From: SIG299 sp964541485
GTDB lineage: Bacteria > Bacillota > Clostridia > Lachnospirales > Lachnospiraceae
Direction: 5' to 3'
Length of the DNA: 64,000 nucleotides
Assembly (NCBI GenBank): GCA_964541485.1
Contig: CAZIQL010000006.1
Location: 7,898 to 71,897 of the forward strand
Under the pieces are notes generated by a model. That model did no database searches and was not told the DNA's origin. It saw nothing but the letters and a program-made list of their open reading frames with translations. Positions 1 to 8,658 of this stretch are shown here, in pieces (position 1 is the stretch's first letter; every line of letters starts with the position of its first letter). A program made the position numbers and the translations under genes.

Positions 1-335
1 TGGAACAGTTTTCTGAGCGCTTTTACGGAACTGAGTGCCACCGAAATCAAAAGCGCAATGCCGGTCGATAACGGCACTGTAATAATTACCAGAATAAATG
101 TATTTTTCACCGCCTGCAAAAAGAACGGGTCCCGCAGCACATAGGAGTAGTTGTATAATCCAACTCCCGAAAAGGTCTGCGATACCGAATTGTAGCCCTC
201 TTCAAACGAATAAACAAATACATCAATTAACGGATATACCATAAACGCACCAAGAAAAATCATGGCGGGCAATAAATACAGCCAGCCTTTTAAGTGCTCT
301 AATTTTTTTATCCCGGATTTCTTTTTCTTCATCAT
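1..335 (-). CDS. Sugar ABC transporter permease (N-terminal part; runs off the window)
   Basis: About 111 codons are visible. A Lys-rich start (MMKKKKSG) is followed by a first membrane helix (WLYLLPAMIFLGAFMVYPL), a short periplasmic stretch with the GLYNYSYVLRDP pattern, and a second helix starting near NTFILVIITVPL. This is the N-terminus of a MalF/UgpA-type carbohydrate ABC permease in the cytoplasmic membrane. The start at 335 is supported by a GGGGGCAGG ribosome-binding site, and a promoter lies just upstream, so it is probably the first gene of its transcript, with partners off the left edge. The substrate cannot be told. Confidence 0.85.
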   Translation of the reverse strand, partial: MMKKKKSGIKKLEHLKGWLYLLPAMIFLGAFMVYPLIDVFVYSFEEGYNSVSQTFSGVGLYNYSYVLRDPFFLQAVKNTFILVIITVPLSTGIALLISVALSSVKALRKLF

Positions 336-386
336 CCTGCCCCCATCTGTCTGTAATGACTTTTTCACGTCAATCGAACAAAGGAT

Positions 387-415
387 ATTTTAGCATAGAT
401 TGGATGGTTTTTCAA
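387..415 (-). promoter_or_regulatory. Promoter of the sugar ABC permease
   Basis: On the minus strand a TTGAAA -35 box (410-415) and a TAAAAT -10 box (387-392) are separated by 17 bp, about 50 bp before the permease start. Confidence 0.5.
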
Positions 416-475
416 TCAATCTATCGCACCAGATTTGTCTTCTTTCTCTCCTGCCCTCCTTCATTATAACAGAAA

Positions 476-515
476 AAGGTGTCCGCATTCCTTTTTGGGG
501 AATGCGACACCTTCT
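476..515 (-). terminator. Rho-independent terminator of the repeat-protein gene
   Basis: AAGGTGTC and CGCATTCC pair with GGAATGCG and ACACCTT around a short loop. Read on the minus strand the stem is followed by TTTTTC, so it ends the 555-944 gene. Confidence 0.8.
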
Positions 516-554
516 TCCGGTTCATATTGGGGATCTATTTCAATTTTGCGGTAC

Positions 555-944
555 TTACTTGTTTCCAAATACTCTCTCTTTTGCTTCTTCTACGGTCTCT
601 CCGTCTTTTGCATATACATGTTCCACATAAGCATCTGTCATCTTTTCCGATGCCTTTTCTACTCCTGCAAGAACATCTTCGCCTAACTTCTTCACACCTT
701 CCACGATACCGTCTTCCATTTTCTTGTAGCCCTCTACAACTCCATCTTCAATTTTCTTGTAGCCCTCTACAACTCCATCTTCAATCTTCTTATAACCACC
801 GACTACGGTATCCTCAACCTTCTTGTATGCTTCTACCGCATCTTCCTTAATCACTCTGCCGGCTTCCTTTAATTCTTCCTTCATATCTACTCCGTTTTCC
901 TCTAACTCCTGCATAATCTGGTAAGTATCCTTTTCTCTGTTCAT
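555..944 (-). CDS. Small acidic protein with 11-residue amphipathic repeats
   Basis: 129 residues, no signal peptide or membrane segment. The centre (about residues 48-88) consists of near-identical 11-residue units of the form GYKKIEDGVVE, with more diverged units before and after. The 11-residue period and the Lys/Glu-rich, cysteine-free composition predict a long amphipathic helix like those of LEA-type or apolipoprotein-like stress proteins. Similar unnamed repeat proteins are common in gut Firmicutes. The ATG at 944 has an AAGGAGAAC site. The gene is flanked by its own terminator and is probably monocistronic. The function is unknown; a stress or membrane-surface role is only inference. 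Confidence 0.8.
   Translation of the reverse strand: MNREKDTYQIMQELEENGVDMKEELKEAGRVIKEDAVEAYKKVEDTVVGGYKKIEDGVVEGYKKIEDGVVEGYKKMEDGIVEGVKKLGEDVLAGVEKASEKMTDAYVEHVYAKDGETVEEAKERVFGNK
724..789 (-). repeat. Perfect 33-bp tandem repeat inside the 11-residue repeat gene
   Basis: Two identical 33-bp copies (724-756 and 757-789), each encoding one 11-residue unit; partly matching units flank them. The near-perfect DNA identity suggests recent slippage expansion. Confidence 0.85.
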
Positions 945-1066
945 TGTCTTGTTCTCCTTTTCTTTTCTTCATTTTATTTTTGTTATTTAGTATTTCCTGT
1001 TGATGATGTTAAGATACCACCGGATTGTTGAAGAAATGTTCGCAAAATGTTTCCGAAATATTAAAA

Positions 1067-1096
1067 AAGAGAGTCCCGATCGGAACTCTCTTTGTA
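1067..1096 (-). terminator. Terminator of the chemotaxis receptor gene
   Basis: AAAGAGAGT pairs with ACTCTCTTT around a CCGATCGG centre, 15 bp after the receptor stop codon. It is nearly palindromic and could act on both strands. Confidence 0.75.
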
Positions 1097-1110
1097 TGTT
1101 TTTATTCTTT

Positions 1111-2529
1111 TTACAAGTTCTTAAATCTCTGTACCACAGAAATCATTTCTTCCGAAACCTGACGATTTGCATCCGTTTCGCTCTGGATATCTACCATAGC
1201 CGCAACCAGTTCGGATGCATCGGTAGCTACAACAGTTACCGCATTTGCACTCTCATCCACCGTAGTTGCAATATCATTGATGCCGGACGTCATAGCACTC
1301 ATCGTCTTTTCCATCTGGGAAGCTTCCTTTGCAAAGCCGGCGAACAAGCCATTGAAGGTCTCTGCATCCTTGCGATACTGATTCACAATCTCAACAAAGG
1401 TATCATAATCCTTCAGCACATTGCTATCCATGAACGCAAGCATTTCTTTGGAGTTTTCCACCAATTTGTTTACTGCTGCGATTACGGTACCGCTGATTTC
1501 CTGAATGCTGTTTGCCGCCTGATGGCTGTTGTCTGCAAGATTACGGATTTCCTCTGCTACGACTGCAAAACCACGACCGGCCTCTCCTGCTCTTGCAGCC
1601 TCAATAGAAGCATTGAGTGCAAGAAGATTGGTCTGTCCCGCAATATCAAGAATACCGCTTGTCAATTCCTGAATCTGCTTTACGCTGGCACTTTCTGCCA
1701 CGGATACTTCTAACTCTTTTTCAATCGTTCCAATGACGGAAGTCGCTGTCTCCTTACTGGAAATTACATGATCACGTATCTGTGTAACACGTTTCTGAAG
1801 CTCTGTTACTGTCTCCACGCCGGAATCTGCATCCTTACTGATGCCCTGTGCCTGCGAAAGCACGTTATTGCTTCCGTTGGCCAGCTCCTGAATCGTCGCA
1901 GCAACCGCTTCCATGCTGGCTGCCAGTTCTTCTGTGGAAGAAGATACATTTGTTACGCTCTGATTGGACGCTTCAATCTTCTCCGTTACCACCTGCATGG
2001 AGCCAATCATCAAATCAGAACTTTCCCGCATGGTTACCATATTCTTCTGAAGCAATGCAATAAATTCATTGATATCAAGCGCAAGCTGACCGATTTCATC
2101 ATTGCTCTTTACATCCACACGAATCGTCAGGTCGCCTTCCTTCTGTTCAATACTATGTACAATTTCCCGCAGGGAATTACTTACCTTCTTCGTCGGTATT
2201 ACAATCATGCGAAGCGACATAAGAACTGCAACTGCTGTTACAATCAGCGCAAGTACAACCAAAAAGATATCAAACACATACGTTCCGTCAATCTTTATAT
2301 CAATCCGCTCCATCAGATAATTGATCTGACCGACAATCTGTTCTACATCCGCACTATCGTCTGTGTGTTCTTCCAAAGCAAGAATCTGCTCCGTCAATGC
2401 CACGTTGTACCCCTGTAACACCTGATACGCCATCAGATTCAGTACGCACATCAATACTGTAATCGCTCCTAACACCGCCAAAATTCCGATGACTTTCCTT
2501 GCTACACTGGATTTTTTCTTCTTACCCAT
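1111..2529 (-). CDS. Methyl-accepting chemotaxis protein
   Basis: 472 residues. Two membrane helices (about residues 12-40 and 85-110) bracket a short extracellular loop of about 45 residues, too small for a classical ligand domain. A HAMP segment follows, then a long coiled-coil signalling domain whose hairpin tip (AGQTNLLALNASIEAARAGE, then GRGFAVVAEEIRNLA) is the diagnostic CheA/CheW contact region. It should report to the flagellar chemotaxis kinase. The start at 2529 is chosen because it follows an AAAGGAGTGT site; the frame is open upstream but has no ribosome-binding site. Stand-alone gene with its own terminator. The sensed signal is unknown. Confidence 0.92.
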   Translation of the reverse strand: MGKKKKSSVARKVIGILAVLGAITVLMCVLNLMAYQVLQGYNVALTEQILALEEHTDDSADVEQIVGQINYLMERIDIKIDGTYVFDIFLVVLALIVTAVAVLMSLRMIVIPTKKVSNSLREIVHSIEQKEGDLTIRVDVKSNDEIGQLALDINEFIALLQKNMVTMRESSDLMIGSMQVVTEKIEASNQSVTNVSSSTEELAASMEAVAATIQELANGSNNVLSQAQGISKDADSGVETVTELQKRVTQIRDHVISSKETATSVIGTIEKELEVSVAESASVKQIQELTSGILDIAGQTNLLALNASIEAARAGEAGRGFAVVAEEIRNLADNSHQAANSIQEISGTVIAAVNKLVENSKEMLAFMDSNVLKDYDTFVEIVNQYRKDAETFNGLFAGFAKEASQMEKTMSAMTSGINDIATTVDESANAVTVVATDASELVAAMVDIQSETDANRQVSEEMISVVQRFKNL

Positions 2530-2695
2530 AACACTACACTCCTTTTTCTGTCCTCCGACCATTGTCAGACACTTATACCATAATCTTACCACTCTCCTCT
2601 GTCTGTCGCAAGTTTCAAGCGAGAAACTTTTGTGAATATTCTATAAATATTCTGTGAATGTCAACTCTTATTCGTATGTATTTCTTTTAGTCAGA

Positions 2696-4120
2696 TTACT
2701 CTTCTGTAGCTGCTGCTTCTTCCACCGGAGCTTCTACTGCAGGAGTACCTGCCTTCATAGCTGCCATCTGCGCACGCTTTTCATCGGTAATATTCCATAC
2801 AAACTTAAATGCCGCCCAGGAACCAAGTACAAACACCGCCGGAACCAGCACACACAGAACCTTCAAGCCAAATACGGTTGCATCCGACTGGAATTCTAAC
2901 TTGCCGTTATAACCAATCCAGCCAAGTGCATAAATGGCAAAACCCTGTCCGATGGTCTGACCGATACGACGGGAAAGATTGAATGTACCATAAATAGAAC
3001 CTTCCGTTCTCTTACCGGTAACCAATTCATTATAGTCAATTGCTTCACCAACCAGTCCCCACTGCATCTGAATGGAAATCATGCCGATACCCATGGCAAG
3101 ACCGGAAATGACAGAGTGAACCAGTGGATGTACATCCATTATCATGTGCATTCCGAATAAAATTACATAAATGCCGCCTCCGATTAAGAGCGAGTAACGA
3201 ATCACCTTCATCAGACCAAGCTTTTTACACATGTAAGGAACCGCAATCATGGAAGCAATCATAATCGGGCTGGAAAGAGCAGTACCGATGGACTGGTATG
3301 CTGTATTGTGGAATACAGAAGAATACATGTAAATACTTAACGTCTGCGCAATGTACTGCATGGTACAGATACAAATACCGTGGATGCAAAGAGCAACGAA
3401 AGGACGATTCTTCTTTACCACAACTAAAATATCAGAGAACTTGATATCATCTGACTTTGCATTCTCGCCAACCGTAGTACGCTCCTCTGTCATGAAATAA
3501 TGCAGCAGACAAATCACAAAACCGATGCCTGCGCAGATGACGGCTACAATCGCATATGGTGTGCCTTCTCTGGAGTCAAAGAAGTTTAAAATCACCGGAG
3601 CAAGCATTGCAGGAATCATGTTACCAAACATGGAACCTACACCACGGGCAGAAGAAAGAGAAGCTCTTTCTGCATCACTGGTCGACATTGCAGAAAGCAG
3701 AGAGCCCATCGGGATGTTGAACATAGTATATGCCGCTTCATAAAAAATCTTACACATAAAGAGCACAACCAAAAGTGTTACACCTTCAAAGAAGGTAGGA
3801 ACAATCCAAAGAGCAATGGAAGTAATTGCAAGCAATGGTGTTGCACGAAGCAACCAAGGCCGGAATTTTCCATTTGGATTTGCTTTTCTTGCAAATGCTT
3901 TATCCATTATTGCGCCCATCATCGGGTCATTTACAGCATCCCAAATGGTCCAAATGATTACTAATGTTCCAAGAATACCTGTGTCTACTCCTAAACAGTC
4001 TGTACAATACATCGTAAAAATGGAGCTCATAAGGGTAAAGGTCATACAACCGCCCCAGTCACCAAACATGTAGCCAAACCAATGTTTTTTGGTCAAGCCA
4101 CCCTTCGAAGTTTTTCCCAT
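2696..4120 (-). CDS. GPH-family (glycoside-pentoside-hexuronide) cation symporter
   Basis: 474 residues with about 12 hydrophobic helices. The N-terminal half holds the GPH hallmark DAVNDPMMGAIMDKAF after the second helix; the C-terminal tail is an acidic Ala/Glu-rich stretch. GPH proteins import glycosides, pentosides or hexuronides with Na+ or H+. It sits next to a DUF2264/GH154-like enzyme and shares a promoter motif with the carboxylesterase at 7198, so a glycoside of the same kind is probably its substrate. The start follows a strong AGGAGGTATTTTGTT site. Confidence 0.88.
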   Translation of the reverse strand: MGKTSKGGLTKKHWFGYMFGDWGGCMTFTLMSSIFTMYCTDCLGVDTGILGTLVIIWTIWDAVNDPMMGAIMDKAFARKANPNGKFRPWLLRATPLLAITSIALWIVPTFFEGVTLLVVLFMCKIFYEAAYTMFNIPMGSLLSAMSTSDAERASLSSARGVGSMFGNMIPAMLAPVILNFFDSREGTPYAIVAVICAGIGFVICLLHYFMTEERTTVGENAKSDDIKFSDILVVVKKNRPFVALCIHGICICTMQYIAQTLSIYMYSSVFHNTAYQSIGTALSSPIMIASMIAVPYMCKKLGLMKVIRYSLLIGGGIYVILFGMHMIMDVHPLVHSVISGLAMGIGMISIQMQWGLVGEAIDYNELVTGKRTEGSIYGTFNLSRRIGQTIGQGFAIYALGWIGYNGKLEFQSDATVFGLKVLCVLVPAVFVLGSWAAFKFVWNITDEKRAQMAAMKAGTPAVEAPVEEAAATEE

Positions 4121-4232
4121 AACAAAATACCTCCTTTTGAAACGGAAGTGCCTTTTTCTGTCCCCGGCACTTTCCCTTAACCTTTGTTCACCGTAGAGAC
4201 CTACACGGCCTTCTACTCTTTCTTACTATTCT

Positions 4233-4270
4233 ATTTTAGCAAATAACTCATGCAATGCAAATTGCAAAAA
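4233..4270 (-). promoter_or_regulatory. Promoter of the GPH symporter with TTGCA-type activator boxes
   Basis: A TAAAAT -10 box (4233-4238) lies 17 bp from a TTTGCA -35 region, overlapped by TTTTTGCAATTTGCATTGC (4252-4270). A further TTTGCAATG copy lies upstream at about 4281-4289. The same box and -10 context recur before the carboxylesterase (7111-7148). Confidence 0.55.
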
Positions 4271-4381
4271 GCGCATTATACATTGCAAATCTTACAAAAA
4301 CTTCTTCTCTATTTTTGCCAGCTTTTCATTTCTTTCCCTATTTAAGGTTATAAATTCTGTTTTCATAAATGCAACCCCTTT

Positions 4382-6448
4382 CTACAATGTAAGTCCTGCT
4401 TCTATCTCCTCAAAATTCACCTTTCGCACCGTGCCATCCTTTAATGTCACTGTCACACATCCGTATGCTCCGGTTTTTGTACTGTCCTCATAGTCAATGG
4501 CACGTATTGGGAAAATTTCTTCTTCCGAAAAGTCCTCATGGCTTTCCTTTGTAATCACCTGTGAAATCATGGTGTAAAACTCATACGAGCCATATTGCTT
4601 TTTCTTCTCCGTCACAGCATACACCACAATGGAATGTTCCGAATCCGGATTGGTTCCCGTGCTGTGCACCAGTTGCAATTCATCCCAGCCGTCATAAATC
4701 GTCATGGCAAGCTGTTTTTCCTGTCCTAAAGAGTCCCAGCCCTTTAAGATGATTGCCTTGGCACTTGTGTCACTCTCTTCCATCCTCCGGATGTCCGTCG
4801 CACCATCATCCGGGAATCCATACGCCCCCAGCGTAAACCTCACCGGACGCTGAAACAGTCTGTGCTTATCCACACGAAGGATTCCATAAGGCACTGTAAC
4901 ATCCGCCAGATTTATGGCAGGAATCCAATGTGCTTCATCATTTAAATTATAATCAAAGAACTGCCGGCGATACAAAACGTTGTCCTTTTCCCCATACCAG
5001 AACGTCGCGTTGGCATGTTTTACCTGTCCGCCCGGTAATTCACACAGAACATACTGCTGGGATTCCACATTTTCTCCCGGCGTTGCCTCCCACGGATATT
5101 TTGTATTAAAGCAAAGCTTGGAGTAATTCCACATGCCATGGATATCGCCCTTGTTTTTTAGAACCTTACCGGTTCGCAAAATCGTCTCTCCGTTTGCATT
5201 GTGATTAGAAAAGCAAAGAGCCGGTCCATTGAGCGTAGTCACCTTGATGCCTTCCGGTGCAAGCTTCTCCCATGTGCCGTTGTTCTCCTTTGCTGTCCAA
5301 AACGGATGGTCCTTTGGCAAATGCAGACAAAGAAACGCCTTCCCCATCCAAAACGGAGATTCCGCACACGAATATCCCTGCACCAATGGCGAGAACTGAC
5401 CATAAAAACCAAGCTCCGGAACACCGTTCCAAAACACATCCCCTCTGCCAAAAAACTGCAAAAGCGAACCGGAACAAATCCGTCTTGCCAGCCCCGGATC
5501 CATCTTCGGATTCTTTAAGAAGAAGTTACCATCAAATGCACTGGTGGAAGCGTTGCGGTAAATATTGCTCCTGCCCCACATATTCGTAAAGCCATCCCGG
5601 TCAAAAAAGTCCGCATAGGTCTCCATCAGACGGTTCGACTGCTCTTCAAATTTTCTCGCAAGCTCCGGCTCATATTCGTAGCCATACCAGAGATTCCAAA
5701 GTGGTGCATACACCTGAAACGCCCAGCACGAATAATAGTCAAACGAATGTCCGTCCCGGTACCAACCGTCGCCCACCGAATACGCCAAAATCGCCTGCGC
5801 GTGGTCCATCATAATTTCATGCGATACCGGATAGCCCTCCATGTGAAGGAACGCCAGATCCAGCATATTAAACAGCCGCCAGTTCTGCGGCACCGTGTTC
5901 GCATGAGCAAAGCTCGATAAAAATCCGGCAATCAAATCCTTTTCTTCTTTTGTATACGTATCCCAGAGTTCTTCCTTGCACACCCACAGACAAATGACAA
6001 GCGCACAGGTTTCCACCGTCTGCTGGAACGCACGGTTTGGATTGCGCCAACCGTCAATTTCCTGCAAATCCTCATAGGTCCCCACATAAATCGAGTCACC
6101 CTTTGTACAGGAACGGAGCACCTGGTTTTTATAATACTCTCTGACATTATAGCCACAGACCGTCAGCTCCGGCTCCTCATGAATAAGAGGTGCCGCAAAG
6201 AAAAAGCTCCTCGTCAAACCTTCAAACTTTTCCGCTTTTTCTTCCGCATTCAATGCCTCGGGCGAAGCTCCTGCATGTGGATAAGTAATCTTCGTTTCTT
6301 TTCTTGGCATCACTACCGGGTCTTCAAAGCATTTAATATTGGAAAAGATTCCGTTAAGCACATACTTTCCTGCTTCTATCCAGGATTCCCTGGTAAGGCC
6401 CGTATAAGGGCTTAACTCATAGTCCGTTGTTTTTGGTACAAATTTCAT
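4382..6448 (-). CDS. DUF2264 protein, putative GH154-type exo-glycosidase
   Basis: 688 residues, no signal peptide, so cytoplasmic. The N-terminal two thirds match the DUF2264 pattern: helical repeats rich in Trp and Tyr (NWRLFNMLDLAF, HMEGYPVSHEIMMDHAQAIL, DGWYRDGHSFDYYSCWAF), as in an (alpha/alpha)6 barrel; the last 200 residues are beta-rich. From memory, DUF2264 proteins are now CAZy GH154, with beta-glucuronidase activity reported for some members. The start at 6448 follows GGGGGAGAAGG; the longer open frame upstream is only read-through of the neighbouring regulator remnant. It lies 13 bp after that AraC-type remnant and before a GPH symporter, which fits cytoplasmic hydrolysis of an imported uronic-acid glycoside. 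Confidence 0.8.
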   Translation of the reverse strand: MKFVPKTTDYELSPYTGLTRESWIEAGKYVLNGIFSNIKCFEDPVVMPRKETKITYPHAGASPEALNAEEKAEKFEGLTRSFFFAAPLIHEEPELTVCGYNVREYYKNQVLRSCTKGDSIYVGTYEDLQEIDGWRNPNRAFQQTVETCALVICLWVCKEELWDTYTKEEKDLIAGFLSSFAHANTVPQNWRLFNMLDLAFLHMEGYPVSHEIMMDHAQAILAYSVGDGWYRDGHSFDYYSCWAFQVYAPLWNLWYGYEYEPELARKFEEQSNRLMETYADFFDRDGFTNMWGRSNIYRNASTSAFDGNFFLKNPKMDPGLARRICSGSLLQFFGRGDVFWNGVPELGFYGQFSPLVQGYSCAESPFWMGKAFLCLHLPKDHPFWTAKENNGTWEKLAPEGIKVTTLNGPALCFSNHNANGETILRTGKVLKNKGDIHGMWNYSKLCFNTKYPWEATPGENVESQQYVLCELPGGQVKHANATFWYGEKDNVLYRRQFFDYNLNDEAHWIPAINLADVTVPYGILRVDKHRLFQRPVRFTLGAYGFPDDGATDIRRMEESDTSAKAIILKGWDSLGQEKQLAMTIYDGWDELQLVHSTGTNPDSEHSIVVYAVTEKKKQYGSYEFYTMISQVITKESHEDFSEEEIFPIRAIDYEDSTKTGAYGCVTVTLKDGTVRKVNFEEIEAGLTL

Positions 6449-6461
6449 CCTTCTCCCCCTC

Positions 6462-7037
6462 TTATGCCTTTTCTTCCAGTCCTTTATATTGCCGTGGTGA
6501 AATACCGTATTCCTGCTTAAACGCTCGGTAGAAAGTCGAATAATCGCGGAAGCCCACTTGCTCCGCAACTTCTTCCATCGCCATGCCGATACTGATTTTT
6601 GTCTTTGCCGCAATGAGTCTGCGCTGCGTGAAAGTACGTACCGGTTTCTTCCCATTTACTTCCTGCAGTGTGTAATAAGAAATGACTGTTCTCTCCTTTC
6701 AAAAACACTCCGGGCAATATCGCCTTCATTCCCTGCACAAATTCTTTCGACATCCAGATAACTTCCCTATGATACGGTTCGCCCGGTTCCTTAGTCCAAA
6801 TTGGACGATGCGGCACTCCCGGTGCTACCGCCACCACATCCCCTTGTTTTAAGCGATATGTCTCGCTTCCTATCAGATATGCGTATCTACCAGACGCGAA
6901 CTCATCTCCAGTTCCTGGTACAGACTGTTTAAGTCATATCCCTTGTCTTTTAAGAACGCACGGACTTCGTTGACATCGCGGTAATTGCCCGACCGGACAA
7001 ACTCCTCCGCCAGACGTTTCATATCCTCCGGTTTCAT
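6462..7037 (-). pseudogene. Decayed AraC-family regulator (two internal deletions)
   Basis: Three pieces of one AraC regulator lie in order but in different frames. Piece 1 (7037 to about 6875) starts after GGGGGGAACT and encodes the N-terminal helix (MKPEDMKRLAEEFVRSGN) ending at SSRLVDTH. Piece 2 (about 6874-6638) resumes inside the cupin barrel at YLIGSETYRLKQGD and PGVPHRP. Piece 3 (about 6640-6462) carries only the second helix-turn-helix (TQRRLIAAK, VGFRDYSTFYRAFKQEYG) to the stop. About 30 residues of the barrel and 80 or more of the linker and first HTH are missing at the two junctions, and neither junction keeps frame. A functional protein is unlikely. An assembly error cannot be excluded in a draft. 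Confidence 0.85.
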
Positions 7038-7110
7038 AGTTCCCCCCTCTGTAGTATCTCTTTGTTTAAATTGTACACCTTTTTTGCAAGATTTACAATC
7101 TAACATCTGA

Positions 7111-7148
7111 TTATTGCAATTTACTTTGCGTTGTTTTCTTGCTAAAAT
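7111..7148 (+). promoter_or_regulatory. Promoter of the carboxylesterase with TTGCA-type boxes
   Basis: TTATTGCAATTTACTTTGCG (7111-7130) overlaps the -35 region; a TAAAAT -10 box is at 7143-7148 inside TTGCTAAAATA. Both parts closely match the GPH symporter promoter at 4233-4270, which suggests one regulator for both. Confidence 0.55.
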
Positions 7149-7197
7149 AAACTCAAGTTGGAAACTTATTCTCAAAATAAAGAAAGAAGGGAACACT

Positions 7198-8568
7198 ATG
7201 TCAGATACCATTTTGACTCCTTGCGGAGAAATCAGGGGAACCACCTGCCAATGGCCGGGTGTCAGGGCATATAAGGGTATCCGCTATGCCACTGCCGGAC
7301 GTTTTGAGTATCCGGTACAGATTACCTATTGGGACGGTGTCTATGATGCCACACAGTACGGACATTGCAGCTATCAGCCACGTGCCTTCTACAACGAAGA
7401 AGACATGCCGAAGAAAATCTTTTACTACAATGAGTTCCGCCGTGGCGAAACCTACACCTACAGCGAGGACTGTTTATTCTTAAACATCTGGACTCCGGAG
7501 TCTGCCGGACCGGATGCTAAATTACCGGTGATTTTCTATATCCACGGTGGTGGATTTACCGGTGGTTGCGGACATGAAAAGCACTTTGACGGACCGGTGT
7601 GGCCGACCAAGGGTGTCATCGCAGTCACCATCAATTACCGCCTGGGTCCTCTTGGCTTTGCCTGCATAAAGGAGGCAAAGGAGCGTGACGGATTTACCGG
7701 AAACTACGGTTTATATGACCAGATGACTGCTCTTTGCTGGATTAGGGATAATATCTCCTCTTTTGGCGGAGACCCTGAAAATATTACCATCATGGGTCAG
7801 AGCGCCGGTGCCATGAGTGTCCAGCAGCATTCCTTAAGTCCTTTGACCGACGGTCTGTTCCACAAAGCCGTTATGAGCAGCGGAGCCGGTATCAATAAAT
7901 TTTTATCTGCCGCTCCTGCAGAAAACCGCTTTGATTTCTGGCGCCTTGTGATGCAGGATGCCGGCTGTGACAGTTTTGAAGCTTTTTGTGAACTTCCGGC
8001 ACAAAAGCTGTTTGCTTCCTGGCAGAAAATACAAAAAGAACAGAAAAAGGGGTTGGTTTGCTCGCCTTGTATTGACGGCAGATTCTTAACAGAACCTGCA
8101 ACAGAAACCGTTGCTGCCGGAAGGCAGAAAAACATCCCTTATATGACCGGAATCACCAGCCACGACATAATGCCGCCGATTCTGTTTTCCATGGCAAAGT
8201 CCTGGACAAAAACACAGGCAGAGCAGGAAAGATTAAAATCCTACACCTGGTTCTTTGACCGTATGCTTCCGGGGGATGACTGCGGAGCCTGGCACTCGAG
8301 CGACCTCTGGTACTGGTTTGGCACCTTAAAGAACGGCTGGAGACCATTTAAAGAAAAAGATTATGCCATCAGCGACCAGATGACCACCTACCTTACCAAC
8401 TTTGCAAAAACAGGAGATCCAAATGATGAGACACTTCTTACCTGGAATCCTGTGACAAAGACCCAGGATGAAGTACTTCGCATCGGCGAAGGCGATACCC
8501 GCATGGGCAACCCATCCAAATTAAAGCTGATCTATACGATGCTTACAAACAAAGCTGTAGGGGAATAA
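7198..8568 (+). CDS. Carboxylesterase type B
   Basis: 456 residues, cytoplasmic. An alpha/beta-hydrolase of the COesterase family: oxyanion-hole motif IHGGGFTGG (about residue 122), nucleophile elbow GQSAGAMS with the catalytic Ser (about residue 203), and the family motifs SEDCLFLNIW and NYRLGPLGF. It would hydrolyse carboxyl esters, plausibly acetyl or other acyl groups on imported glycosides, given the neighbouring GH154-like enzyme and symporter. The ATG at 7198 follows GAAAGAAGGG; the longer upstream frame has no ribosome-binding site. It is transcribed divergently from the decayed AraC gene and ends at its own terminator. Confidence 0.88.
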   Translation: MSDTILTPCGEIRGTTCQWPGVRAYKGIRYATAGRFEYPVQITYWDGVYDATQYGHCSYQPRAFYNEEDMPKKIFYYNEFRRGETYTYSEDCLFLNIWTPESAGPDAKLPVIFYIHGGGFTGGCGHEKHFDGPVWPTKGVIAVTINYRLGPLGFACIKEAKERDGFTGNYGLYDQMTALCWIRDNISSFGGDPENITIMGQSAGAMSVQQHSLSPLTDGLFHKAVMSSGAGINKFLSAAPAENRFDFWRLVMQDAGCDSFEAFCELPAQKLFASWQKIQKEQKKGLVCSPCIDGRFLTEPATETVAAGRQKNIPYMTGITSHDIMPPILFSMAKSWTKTQAEQERLKSYTWFFDRMLPGDDCGAWHSSDLWYWFGTLKNGWRPFKEKDYAISDQMTTYLTNFAKTGDPNDETLLTWNPVTKTQDEVLRIGEGDTRMGNPSKLKLIYTMLTNKAVGE

Positions 8569-8602
8569 TCGACTCACTTTTTTTCTTTCAATTTGATAAA
8601 AC

Positions 8603-8645
8603 GGCAGCGGTCAAAAGAAAACTCTTTTATCCGCTGCCCCTTTTT
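8603..8645. terminator. Bidirectional terminator between esterase and GH5 genes
   Basis: GGCAGCGG (8603-8610) pairs with CCGCTGCC (8631-8638), with an inner AAAAGA/TCTTTT stem and a following T-run. It lies between two convergent genes. Confidence 0.75.
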
Positions 8646-8658
8646 AAGCATATCTCAT

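Noticed and set aside
1000..2418. Long plus-strand frames opposite the chemotaxis receptor
   Set aside because: Cys/His-rich shadow composition, no ribosome-binding sites, and the receptor on the other strand is complete.
5201..5589. Frames on both strands inside the DUF2264 gene
   Set aside because: They are shadows of an intact, clearly conserved gene.
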